From an uncultured Bacteroidia bacterium (GTDB taxonomy: Bacteria; Bacteroidota; Bacteroidia; Bacteroidales; UBA932): a stretch of DNA of 64,000 nucleotides. This document shows positions 9,942 to 17,597 of this stretch, piece by piece (position 1 is the first letter of the stretch; every line of letters begins with the position of its first letter). The notes below the pieces were generated by a model. That model was not told the DNA's origin. It saw nothing but the letters and a program-made list of their open reading frames with translations, and did not search any database. The translations under genes were made by a program, and so were the position numbers. The DNA is taken from NCBI GenBank assembly GCA_902789245.1, contig CADAND010000001.1, positions 124,001 through 188,000 of the forward strand, in the 5' to 3' direction.

Positions 9942-10708
9942 ATCGAAAAAAGTCTTTTGGCGTTCTCAGTGGTCACGGCGGCGACTTCCTCCAGGCTTAC
10001 GCCTTTCTGCTGCGCGAGGAAGGCGGCGATTAGGGGGATGTAGGCGCTCTCGTTGCGCTCGCCGCGGTGCGGGGTGGGGGTGAGGTAAGGGGCGTCGGTC
10101 TCCAGCACGATGCGCTCCAGCGGGATGCGCTTGACGGTCTCGGCGAGCGACGCCTTCTTGAAGGTGAGCACGCCGCCGATGCCCACGTACCAGTCGCCCA
10201 GCCGCTGCAGGCGCGCGAAGGTCTCGGCGCTGCCGCTGAAAGCGTGCAGGTTGCCGCGCAGGCCCAGGTGGCGGCAGTCTTCGACGATGTCGAAAAAGTC
10301 CTCCGTGGCCTCGCGCAGGTGGATGTTGACGGGCAGCCCCCAGGCGGCGGCGAGCTCCAGCTGGACGCGGAAGGCTTCCTTCTGCTCCTCCTTGAAGTCG
10401 GCGCCGTAGTGGTAGTCGAGGCCGATCTCGCCCACGGCCACGATGCCGCGCCCGCGCCAGGCTTCCAGGGCGTCGATCTCCCGGCGCCAGTCCTTGTCGA
10501 CGGAGCCGGGATAGAGCCCGAGCATCGGTCGCAGCACGCCGGGATGCCGCTCCACGAGGGCGAACATCCGCTCCCGCTCGCGCGAGTCCACGTCCGCTTG
10601 CAGCTGGACGGTCACGCCGGCGGCGACGCCGCGTGCGACGATTTCGTCCTCGCAGCCGGCGAAGGCCTCATCGTATGCGTGCGTGTGCGTATCGATGTAT
10701 TGTAACAT
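9938..10708 (-). CDS. tatD: TatD-family metal-dependent hydrolase
   Basis: 256 residues. The metal-binding H-x-H motif is IDTHTH (His8, His10); GEIGLDYHY, NIHLREA, NLHAFSGS and LETDAPYLTP supply the remaining TatD metal ligands. TatD proteins are 3'-5' exonucleases/DNases acting in DNA repair or turnover. The frame stays open far upstream across dprA, but the ATG at 10708 begins the TatD fold. It follows dprA by 11 bp and overlaps ansA by 4 bp. Confidence 0.92.
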   Translation of the reverse strand: MLQYIDTHTHAYDEAFAGCEDEIVARGVAAGVTVQLQADVDSRERERMFALVERHPGVLRPMLGLYPGSVDKDWRREIDALEAWRGRGIVAVGEIGLDYHYGADFKEEQKEAFRVQLELAAAWGLPVNIHLREATEDFFDIVEDCRHLGLRGNLHAFSGSAETFARLQRLGDWYVGIGGVLTFKKASLAETVKRIPLERIVLETDAPYLTPTPHRGERNESAYIPLIAAFLAQQKGVSLEEVAAVTTENAKRLFSI

Positions 10709-10719
10709 ATTCCACAAAG

Positions 10720-11889
10720 TTAACCAATTTTTACATTGATGGTGCACCTTTGGAGGAGATCGATGTCGATGAAGCGCTCCTCCTCCAGCTGCCCCGCCAG
10801 GCGGGCCACGTCGGCGTAGCCGAAGCCCGTCTCGCGGCAGAGCTCGTCGTACTGGAGACCGCGCTGGGCGCGGATGGTCAGGGCCAGCCGGACCAGCCGG
10901 TCCACCTCCTCCGCGGGGAGCGCGGTGGCGAAGCGGGCGCGCACGGCGGCCTCGAGGTCCTCGGTCCTGGTTCGTCGGTGCCGGCCGAGCCCGAGTGAGA
11001 CGGGCAGGGTCTCGGGCGAGGCCACAGGGGCGGCCACCTGCTCCTTGAGCAGCTGGTTGCAGCCCTGCGAACGGATGTCGTCGATGCGGCCGGGTACGGC
11101 GAAGACGTCCCGCCCGTAGCCGGCGGCCAGGCGCGCCGTGATCATCCCGCCGCCCTTGATGCGGGATTCGATGAGCACGGTCGAGCCCGCAAGGCCGGCG
11201 ATGATACGGTTGCGACGGATGAAGCTGAAGGCCGCCGGGAAGGTGCCGGGCGGGTAATCGGTGACCAGGGCGCAGCCGGGCGTGGCGCACATGCGCTCCA
11301 CGAAGGGGACGTGGCGCCGCGGGTACACGTCGTCTATGCCCACCGGGCTCACGCCGACGGTGGGCAGTCCGCCTTCCAGCGCTGCCGCGTGCGCGGTGAT
11401 ATCGACGCCCAGCGCGAGCCCGCTGACAATCATCGGCCGTGCGGGCGCCTCGGCGAGCGCCCGCACGATGCGCCGGCAGCAGTCGCGCCCGTACAGGCTC
11501 TGGTCGCGGGTGCCCACGATGGCGACCGCCGGCCGGTCGCCGAACAGCTCCGCGACCGGGGTGCCGCTGCGCACGTAGAGCAGCAGCGGGGCGTCGGGGC
11601 ATTCCCGAAGGGCCTCCGGATAGTGCTCGTCGAAGATGTCCAGGAACTGGCATCCCTGCGCGGTGAGCCGCTCGTACTCGGCCTGCGCCGCCTCCAGCGC
11701 GGCCGGCGTGATCTGTGCCGCGCGGGCGTTGTACGGCCCGAACAGCTCGAGCCGCTCCTGTTCGGAGAGCCGGAACACGGCGCCGGCGGAGCCGAGTGCG
11801 TCGATCAGGGTGTGGGAGAATTTCGGCTCATTGCCGAAAATGGCGTTGAGCGCGATGGCGCCCACGACGGAAGAAGTTTTGTCGTCCAT
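10720..11889 (-). CDS. dprA: DNA-processing protein DprA
   Basis: 389 residues. The central Rossmann-like DprA domain shows VAIVGTRDQSLYG, MIVSGLALGVDITAH, RNRIIAGLAGSTVLIE and the ITARLAAGYGRDVFAVPG stretch. A DprA-type winged helix (GLQYDELCRETGFGYADVARL) is at the C-terminus. DprA loads RecA on incoming single-stranded DNA during natural transformation and is also kept in non-competent bacteria. It leads the dprA-tatD-ansA group behind the queA terminator. A minimal ComEC-like protein is encoded at 48270-49340. Confidence 0.93.
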   Translation of the reverse strand: MDDKTSSVVGAIALNAIFGNEPKFSHTLIDALGSAGAVFRLSEQERLELFGPYNARAAQITPAALEAAQAEYERLTAQGCQFLDIFDEHYPEALRECPDAPLLLYVRSGTPVAELFGDRPAVAIVGTRDQSLYGRDCCRRIVRALAEAPARPMIVSGLALGVDITAHAAALEGGLPTVGVSPVGIDDVYPRRHVPFVERMCATPGCALVTDYPPGTFPAAFSFIRRNRIIAGLAGSTVLIESRIKGGGMITARLAAGYGRDVFAVPGRIDDIRSQGCNQLLKEQVAAPVASPETLPVSLGLGRHRRTRTEDLEAAVRARFATALPAEEVDRLVRLALTIRAQRGLQYDELCRETGFGYADVARLAGQLEEERFIDIDLLQRCTINVKIG

Positions 11890-11914
11890 TTCTCATAGCG
11901 TTTTCAGTTGGCGA

Positions 11915-11952
11915 CAAAAATAAAAGATCCGGCCGACATCGTCAACCGGATC
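11915..11952 (-). terminator. Terminator downstream of queA
   Basis: On the minus strand GATCCGG (11952-11946), 13-nt loop region, CCGGATC (11932-11926), then TTTTATTTTTG. It separates queA from dprA. Confidence 0.75.
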
Positions 11953-11973
11953 CATTAAGAATCGTATTTTTAA

Positions 11974-13044
11974 TTACACAATCAGCATGGCATCGCCGTA
12001 GGGGCCGAATCTGTAATCGTTTTCCAACGCACTTTGATACGCGTTCATCACTTTTTCGTAGCCGCCGAAGGCCGCCACGGACATCAGCATCGTGGACTCC
12101 GGGAGGTGGAAGTTGGACACGATGGCGTCGGGCACGGAGAAGTCGTAGGGCGGGAAGATGAACTTGTTGGTCCAGGTGTCGGTGGCGCGCACCTCGTGGC
12201 TCGTGGTCACGTAGGTCTCCAGGGCCCGGATCACGGTCACGCCCACGGCGCAGATCTTGTGGCCGCTGCGCTTGGTGCGGTTGATCTCGTCGGCCGCCTG
12301 GTCGCTGATGATGATGCGCTCGCCGTCCATGCGGTGCTTCGACAGGTCTTCCACATCCACGGTGCGGAAGTGGCCGATGCCCATGTGCACGGTGATGAAG
12401 GTCTTCTCGATGTCGTGCAGGATCATGCGGTTGAGCAGTTCTCGGCTGAAGTGCAGGCCGGCCGCCGGGGCGGACACGGCGCCTTCGTGCGTGGCGAAGA
12501 TGGTCTGGAACTCCTCGGCGTCGCGCTCGGTCGGGGTCTGCTTCACCCACTCGGGGACGGGCGTCTGGCCGAGGGCGAAGAGGGCCGCCTTGAACTCGTC
12601 GTACGGTCCGTCATACAGGAAGCGCAGGGTGCGGCCGCGGGAGGTAGTGTTGTCGATGACCTCGGCCACCATGCTCTCGTCTTCGCCGAAATAGAGCTTG
12701 TTGCCGATGCGGATCTTGCGGGCCGGATCCACGATCACGTCCCAGAGGCGCTGCTCCCGGTTGAGTTCGCGCAGCAGGAACACCATGATGTCGGCGCCGG
12801 TTTTCTCCTTCTTGCCGAAGAGCTTGGCCGGGAAGACCTTGGTGTCGTTCAGGACGAACCTGTCGCCCTTGCCGAAGTACTCGATGATGTCCTTGAACTG
12901 ACGGTGCTCGATCTCGCCGGTGTCCTTGTGGAGGACCATCAGCTTGCACTCGTCACGCCACTGCACGTGCCCGTTGACTTCGGGCATCAGTTCGGTAGCG
13001 ATTTTCTCCTGCGGGAGTTCGAAATCGAATTGAGAAAGTTTCAT
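11974..13044 (-). CDS. queA: S-adenosylmethionine:tRNA ribosyltransferase-isomerase
   Basis: 356 residues, the usual length. The family patterns are present: MKLSQFDFELPQEKIA at the start, HRQFKDIIEYFGKGDRFVLN, SAPAAGLHFS, HMGIGHFRTV and DAIVSNFHLPESTMLMSV near the end. It transfers and isomerises the ribosyl part of S-adenosylmethionine onto 7-aminomethyl-7-deazaguanine in tRNA, making epoxyqueuosine. It is monocistronic, bounded by its own terminator. A 9-bp inverted repeat lies just upstream of the start. Confidence 0.96.
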   Translation of the reverse strand: MKLSQFDFELPQEKIATELMPEVNGHVQWRDECKLMVLHKDTGEIEHRQFKDIIEYFGKGDRFVLNDTKVFPAKLFGKKEKTGADIMVFLLRELNREQRLWDVIVDPARKIRIGNKLYFGEDESMVAEVIDNTTSRGRTLRFLYDGPYDEFKAALFALGQTPVPEWVKQTPTERDAEEFQTIFATHEGAVSAPAAGLHFSRELLNRMILHDIEKTFITVHMGIGHFRTVDVEDLSKHRMDGERIIISDQAADEINRTKRSGHKICAVGVTVIRALETYVTTSHEVRATDTWTNKFIFPPYDFSVPDAIVSNFHLPESTMLMSVAAFGGYEKVMNAYQSALENDYRFGPYGDAMLIV

Positions 13045-13046
13045 GC

Positions 13047-13080
13047 GTTCCGTATTGACAGACTTTCCTATATACGGAAC
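13047..13080. repeat. 9-bp inverted repeat in the queA leader
   Basis: GTTCCGTAT at 13047-13055 and ATACGGAAC at 13072-13080 with a 16-nt spacer, starting 3 bp upstream of the queA ATG. It could form a leader hairpin or be an operator. It does not resemble a preQ1 riboswitch that I recognise. Confidence 0.45.
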
Positions 13081-13151
13081 AACATGGCAAAAAGTTTCAG
13101 GCGGCGAAACTTATTTCATGCGAGCCGTTCCGGACTGTTAAAACTCCTCCC

Positions 13152-13234
13152 GCCAGGGGCAAAACAGCCCCTCTCCGCCCCTGGTAACTCGTTTTTCTGT
13201 CTGCCAGGGGCAAAATAGCCTCCCAGCGCCCCTG
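13152..13234. repeat. Copy A of the GCCCCTGG palindromic repeat family
   Basis: Two back-to-back stem-loops: GCCAGGGGCAAAACAG...CGCCCCTGG and CTGCCAGGGGCAAAATAG...GCGCCCCTGG, joined by TAACTCGTTTTTCTGT. It fills the gap between queA and the NUDIX gene. Related copies are at 27726-27820 and 30547-30726. Confidence 0.65.
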
Positions 13235-13253
13235 GGGATATGGCGGGAAGCGC

Positions 13254-13865
13254 TTACACCTTCGCTTCGCGGAAGACCTCCTGAATGGAGGGATAGGTGT
13301 TCTTCAGGAAGGGAGGCAGGCTGGAGCGTGCGACCCAGGCGGCGCGGGAGATGTCCTCCTCGCGCTGCGGGGTGAGGTCCACGGGATCGGTGTAGAGCAT
13401 GTCGTACCACCAGGTGTGCTTGAGGTGCCAGATGCCGTCGCGAAGGTAGCAGTGGTCCGTGATGCAGATCAGGTCGCGCAGCTCCAGCTGGTCCACGCCC
13501 GTCTCCTCCTGCACTTCGCGCAGGGCCGTGACGGTGATGTCCTCGCCCGCTTCGCGGTGGCCCTTGGGCAGATCCCAGAGACCGTTGCGCTGGATCAGCA
13601 GGTAGTCGCCGCGGCGGTTGGAAACGAGCCCTCCGGCGGCGTCGACTTCGCGGAATTCGGCGCAGACGCGGCGGTACATCCAGGCGGTGTTGTCGGTGGG
13701 GATGTAGATGCGGGACAGGGATTCGGACGCTTCGAACATGGCCACGAGGGTGTGGATGTCGATGCGCTCGCCGAAGTGGAACTCCACGGCGTTGGGATCG
13801 GAGAGGGCCTGTTCGTCCGGGCTGCAGATGATGATGCAGCGTCTTTCGAAATATATCCTGCGCAT
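13254..13865 (-). CDS. NUDIX hydrolase
   Basis: 203 residues. The Nudix box GX5EX7REXXEEXG begins at Gly102 (DLPKGHREAGED...REVQEETG), with all catalytic acidic residues present. The N-terminal 75 residues form a separate domain of unknown role (IYIPTDNTAWMYRRV). Nudix enzymes cleave nucleoside diphosphates linked to another group; the substrate cannot be told. It is divergent from the SRPBCC gene at 13922, with a -7 box at 13904-13897. Confidence 0.85.
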   Translation of the reverse strand: MRRIYFERRCIIICSPDEQALSDPNAVEFHFGERIDIHTLVAMFEASESLSRIYIPTDNTAWMYRRVCAEFREVDAAGGLVSNRRGDYLLIQRNGLWDLPKGHREAGEDITVTALREVQEETGVDQLELRDLICITDHCYLRDGIWHLKHTWWYDMLYTDPVDLTPQREEDISRAAWVARSSLPPFLKNTYPSIQEVFREAKV

Positions 13866-13876
13866 CAGAAAATTGC

Positions 13877-13904
13877 TATCTTTGCATTCGATCGCACAAA
13901 TGTA
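13877..13904. promoter_or_regulatory. Divergent -7 boxes for the NUDIX and SRPBCC genes
   Basis: Plus strand: TATCTTTG at 13877-13884, upstream of the gene at 13922. Minus strand: TACATTTG at 13904-13897, upstream of the gene starting at 13865. The two promoters overlap, so polymerases may compete. Confidence 0.5.
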
Positions 13905-13921
13905 ATCATTTTTCAGAGACT

Positions 13922-14365
13922 ATGACAGCACATTATACCAGCAAACACGGCCAGGTGGCCAAACGTCCGGAGGAGTTGTATATGGCCTTCACGGACATGC
14001 GCACGTTCGCGCAGATGGTGCCGCAGGACAAGGTCAAGGCCGAGATCACGGCCGACTACGACTCCCTGACGGCCACGGTCCAGGGCTTCCGGATCGGAGT
14101 GCGCGTGGACGAGCGGCAGCCGTACCGGCTGATCCGCATCGGCAGCAGCGAGTCGCCGGTGGAATTCGTGGCCGTGCTGCATTTCGAGCCGTCGCAGATT
14201 CCGGGCCGGACCGATTTCTGGATTGATGTGGACGCCAATCTGAATTTCATGATGAAGACGATGCTGGGCAACAAGCTTCAGCAGGCGATCGACAAGATGG
14301 TGGACGGGCTCGTGGATGCCTCCGAGGGGCGCATGCCGCAGATGCCCGATGATCTGAAGGGCTGA
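13922..14365 (+). CDS. SRPBCC-fold (START-like) protein
   Basis: 147 residues without signal peptide or membrane helix. The pattern of an N-terminal strand (HYTSKHGQVAKRPEELYMAF), a long beta sheet and a C-terminal helix (MLGNKLQQAIDKMVDGL) fits the small ligand-binding SRPBCC fold, seen in many conserved Bacteroidales proteins. No catalytic residues are evident. The stop TGA overlaps the ATG of the rRNA methyltransferase by one base, so translation is likely coupled. The function is unknown. Confidence 0.7.
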   Translation: MTAHYTSKHGQVAKRPEELYMAFTDMRTFAQMVPQDKVKAEITADYDSLTATVQGFRIGVRVDERQPYRLIRIGSSESPVEFVAVLHFEPSQIPGRTDFWIDVDANLNFMMKTMLGNKLQQAIDKMVDGLVDASEGRMPQMPDDLKG

Positions 14366-15594
14366 TGGAGGAGGCTTCCGTCTCGATTCGACTCAATCCG
14401 TTCAAGGGACTTGACGGGCCGGCCGGGACGCCGGTCCCGTGGTCGCCGTACGGCCGCATCCTGGCGGAGCGGCCGGTATTCACGCTCGACCCCCTCTTCC
14501 ACGCCGGATGCTACTACGTCCAGGACAGCTCCGCCATGTTTGTAGGATACGTCTTTCGCCGTATCCTACAAACGCTTCGCTGTCCGCCCGTCACCCCCTG
14601 CACCCCCTCAAGGGGGATGGCCGGATATTCGCTATCGCGAACCGGCGCCCACGCACACCACCTCGAGGGAACGTCAGCAATTCGCGTGCTGGATCTGTGT
14701 GCCGCACCCGGAGGGAAGACGACCGACCTGGCGGCGTCGCTGCGGGAGCAGTGCGGGGATGACTTCCTGCTGGTGGCGAACGAGGTCATGAAGGCGCGCG
14801 TGGGTGTGCTGGATGACAACGTGGCCCGCTGGGGCGACCCGAACGTGGTCGTGACCAGCGTGGACCCGGCGGCATTCGCGCAGCTGCGCGGCTACTTTGA
14901 CATCATCGTCGCCGACGTGCCGTGCAGCGGCGAAGGCATGTTCCGCAAGGACCCGCGGGCCCGCGAGGAGTGGAGCCCGGAGGTCGTGGACCTGTGTGCG
15001 GCGCGCCAGAAGCGCATCCTGGCGGATGTCTGGCCGGCGCTGCGCGAAGGCGGCTGGCTGCTCTACAGCACCTGCACCTACGAGGCCGCGGAAAATGACG
15101 ACAATCTCGCCTGGGCAGCCGCCGAACTGGGCGGAGAGATCCTCGCGCCGGAGGCGGAATTCGAAGACTTCGGCGTGCGCCGGACCCCGCACGGACACCT
15201 GCTGGAAGCGGGCGTCGTGCCGGGCGAGGGGCAGTGGGCCGGTGCGCTGCGCAAGACCGCGCCGCAGCCGGCGGCGAAGAAGGCGGACCTGGGCGTTCTG
15301 CATCCGCTGCGCCCGGGCGGCCTCCGGAAGGGCGAACTGAAAGGCAAGGATTTCGTGCCCGACGCGGACTACGCGTTGAGCATACTATTTGATAGGAACG
15401 ACTATTGCTGCGTGGACGTGGACCGGCAGACGGCCCTGCGCTTCCTCCACCGGGACGCGCTCGTGCTGCAGCAGGCCGTTCCCGGCTACAACGCCGTCAC
15501 GTATCTGGGGCATCCCCTGGGCTTCGTGAAGAACATCGGCAACCGATGCAACAACCTGCTGCCCAAGGGCCGCCGGATCCTGATGAATGTTTGA
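14365..15594 (+). CDS. NOL1/NOP2/Sun-family rRNA (cytosine-C5) methyltransferase, RsmF-like, with an insertion
   Basis: 409 residues. The SAM-binding motif LDLCAAPGGKTTDL (about residues 109-122), ADVPCSGEGMFRKD and the catalytic-cysteine motif YSTCTYEA identify an m5C RNA methyltransferase; the C-terminal region (HPLGFVKN, RCNNLLPKGRRI) fits RsmF-type 16S rRNA enzymes. The protein starts directly at SIRLNPFKG, lacking the usual first 25 or so residues. Residues about 58-107 replace a normally short linker with sequence encoded by a palindromic repeat (14539-14572) and adjoining repeat-like DNA. The frame stays open and all catalytic motifs remain, so the protein may still be active. Confidence 0.85.
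   Translation: MEEASVSIRLNPFKGLDGPAGTPVPWSPYGRILAERPVFTLDPLFHAGCYYVQDSSAMFVGYVFRRILQTLRCPPVTPCTPSRGMAGYSLSRTGAHAHHLEGTSAIRVLDLCAAPGGKTTDLAASLREQCGDDFLLVANEVMKARVGVLDDNVARWGDPNVVVTSVDPAAFAQLRGYFDIIVADVPCSGEGMFRKDPRAREEWSPEVVDLCAARQKRILADVWPALREGGWLLYSTCTYEAAENDDNLAWAAAELGGEILAPEAEFEDFGVRRTPHGHLLEAGVVPGEGQWAGALRKTAPQPAAKKADLGVLHPLRPGGLRKGELKGKDFVPDADYALSILFDRNDYCCVDVDRQTALRFLHRDALVLQQAVPGYNAVTYLGHPLGFVKNIGNRCNNLLPKGRRILMNV
14539..14572. repeat. Perfect 12-bp palindromic arms inside the rRNA methyltransferase gene
   Basis: TTTGTAGGATAC (14539-14550), 10-nt loop, GTATCCTACAAA (14561-14572). It lies inside a coding region where the protein family has no sequence. Adjoining DNA to about 14685 contains CCCCCTCAAGGGGG and TATTCGCTATCGCGAA, also repeat-like. 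Confidence 0.75.
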
Positions 15595-15598
15595 GAAT

Positions 15599-16435
15599 AT
15601 GAAGAAACTGATGATACTGTTGGCGGCCCTGACCGCCTGCGCCGCCGCTGCGGCCCAGACTACTCCGGAAGAATTCCAGGCCCGCTACGAGCGCCTGGTG
15701 CGCAACGTCGGCTACGCCGGCGTGGGCGTAGAAACCCTGCTGGACCGCTGGGAAGAAGCCTTCCCGGAGGACGAGACCGTACCCGTGGCCCGCTTCAACT
15801 ACTGGTTCCACAAAGGACAGGTGACCGAAGTCGTACCGAAAGGCAGCCAGCGTAAATTCCTCGGCAACGCGCCGACCGTCTCGCTCAAGGACGCGGACGG
15901 CAACGACGTCAACTATTTCGAAGAGACCTTCTACGACGAGGAATATTTCGGCGAAGCCATGAAGGTGGTGGACGCGCAGATTGCTGCGCATCCCGACGAA
16001 CTCCGCTGGCAGTACCTCAGGATCACGGCGCTGCTCACTTTCGAAAAAGAGAGTCCCGACATGGCCGCCGCCGCGCTGAAAGCGCTGATCGAGCGCAACG
16101 CCAAATCGCATCCGGCCTGGACGCTGAACGGCCAGCCCGCCGACGAGGACGTCTTCCAGCAGGGCGTGGCCGAATACTGCGCCAGTCTCTTCCAGATCGG
16201 CAGTGAAGCCGCCTACGGGTACTTCCACGACATCTCCGTGCGGATGAACAAACTCTATCCCAAGAATCCCGTCTTCCTGGACAACATCGGATCCTGGTGG
16301 CGCGCCGCCCAGGGCGATGACAAACAGGCCGCCAAGTACTACCAGAAGGCCCTTAAGCTCGACCCGGACGACTACGCCGCCACGCAGAACCTGCGGCTCA
16401 TCGAGCGCAAGAAGGCGGCTGCGAAGAAGAAATAG
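15599..16435 (+). CDS. Exported TPR-containing protein of unknown function
   Basis: 278 residues from the ATG at 15599, which gives a typical signal peptide (MKKLMILLAALTACAAAAAQ, cleavage near residue 20). The C-terminus has one clear tetratricopeptide motif (QAAKYYQKALKLDPDDYAA). The middle has helical repeats with no enzymatic motif. It is likely periplasmic. It follows the rRNA methyltransferase by 4 bp and abuts the convergent permease gene with no gap, so no separate terminator is visible. Confidence 0.72.
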   Translation: MKKLMILLAALTACAAAAAQTTPEEFQARYERLVRNVGYAGVGVETLLDRWEEAFPEDETVPVARFNYWFHKGQVTEVVPKGSQRKFLGNAPTVSLKDADGNDVNYFEETFYDEEYFGEAMKVVDAQIAAHPDELRWQYLRITALLTFEKESPDMAAAALKALIERNAKSHPAWTLNGQPADEDVFQQGVAEYCASLFQIGSEAAYGYFHDISVRMNKLYPKNPVFLDNIGSWWRAAQGDDKQAAKYYQKALKLDPDDYAATQNLRLIERKKAAAKKK

Positions 16436-17593
16436 CTACTCCGCCTTGACGGTCTGGGCGGGATCGACCTTCGAGATAAAGAGGGTGGGGATGAGGAGCA
16501 GGAGCAGGATGCCCGCGAAAGCGGCGGCGTCCGCCAGCAGGATGCCCGGCAGGTTCACGTGCACGGGCACAAAAGAAACAAAATAATTCTCCGGATTGAG
16601 CCGGATCCAGTGCGTCGTGCCCTGGACCAGGCAGAAGAGCAGCGCGAGCACGTTGCCCGCGGCCATGCCGATGGCGGCCGTGCGGGCGCCCACGCGTAGG
16701 AAGACCCCGGCCACGGCGCGGTTGCCCATGCCGAGGGTCTTGAGGGTGCCGATCGTGGAGACGTGCCGGAAGAGCAGGATCAGCAGCCCGGAAATCATGT
16801 TGAACCCCGCCACGACGGTCATCAGCAGCAGGATTGCATACACGTTGAAATCAATGAGATCCAACCAGTCGAACAGCTGGGGGAAGCGCTCGGTGGCCGC
16901 GACGGCGCGCAGCGGCTCCTCGCTGTCCGTCGCGCCCAGGTGCGCGCGCCAGCCCAGCTCCTCCGTCGCCTCCGCGAGGGCCTTGCGGCTGCGCAGGCGC
17001 GGCGCCAGGCTCACTTCCAGCAGGGAGGATTCCTCCCCGTCCCACTCGAGCAGGCGGCGCAGGTCCCCGATCGGGACGTAGAGCAACTGTCCGTCCTCCG
17101 TGGCCATGGGGCTGTCATAGACGCCCACGATGTGCCAGCGGCGGATCTTGGTCTTCTCGCCGGCGTAGTAGGCGATCAGGTCGTCCCCGACGCCCAGGCC
17201 GAAACGGCCCGCGAGCGTGGCGGGAATCCGCACGCCCATCGAGACGGTGTCGGCCGCCGTGCCCTTGAACATGGCGCCCTGGATGTCGTCGCCCAGCCGG
17301 AGGATGCCGGCACTGTAGACCACCGGCTCGATCCGCTCCACGCCGCGCACCCCCTCCAGGTCCTTCAGGCAGGAGGGGGTGCGGACGGGATCGGCACCGC
17401 CGGTCAGGTCGGCGGCGGCGTTGGTCAGCAGGACATCGCCCGTGACCGCCGAGACGCCGCCGCGGATCTCCCGGCGGAAGCCGGCGGAGATGGCGACAGC
17501 GATAATAATAACAAAGAAGGAGATGGCAATCGCCGTGACCGCCATCTTCTCCTTGACGCGCAGGCGCCGGGCGATGAAGCCTTCGGCCTGCAT
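16436..17593 (-). CDS. LolC/LolE-like ABC transporter permease
   Basis: 385 residues with an N-terminal helix (MAVTAIAISFFVIIIAVAISA, about 18-38), a large periplasmic domain, and three C-terminal helices (VYAILLLMTVVAGFNMISGL, GARTAAIGMAAGNVLALLFC, LLADAAAFAGILLLLLIPTL). The N-terminal FIARRL pattern and topology match lipoprotein-releasing permeases (FtsX/MacB superfamily). These work with LolD to extract lipoproteins from the inner membrane; no ATPase gene lies nearby. ATG 17593 is chosen because residues upstream in the frame overlap pepO. It lies 4 bp after pepO. Confidence 0.82.
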   Translation of the reverse strand: MQAEGFIARRLRVKEKMAVTAIAISFFVIIIAVAISAGFRREIRGGVSAVTGDVLLTNAAADLTGGADPVRTPSCLKDLEGVRGVERIEPVVYSAGILRLGDDIQGAMFKGTAADTVSMGVRIPATLAGRFGLGVGDDLIAYYAGEKTKIRRWHIVGVYDSPMATEDGQLLYVPIGDLRRLLEWDGEESSLLEVSLAPRLRSRKALAEATEELGWRAHLGATDSEEPLRAVAATERFPQLFDWLDLIDFNVYAILLLMTVVAGFNMISGLLILLFRHVSTIGTLKTLGMGNRAVAGVFLRVGARTAAIGMAAGNVLALLFCLVQGTTHWIRLNPENYFVSFVPVHVNLPGILLADAAAFAGILLLLLIPTLFISKVDPAQTVKAE

Positions 17594-17597
17594 GGAA

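Noticed and set aside
9938-11653. Apparent 571-residue fusion upstream of TatD
   Set aside because: The first 315 residues are an out-of-frame reading of dprA; TatD begins at the ATG at 10708.
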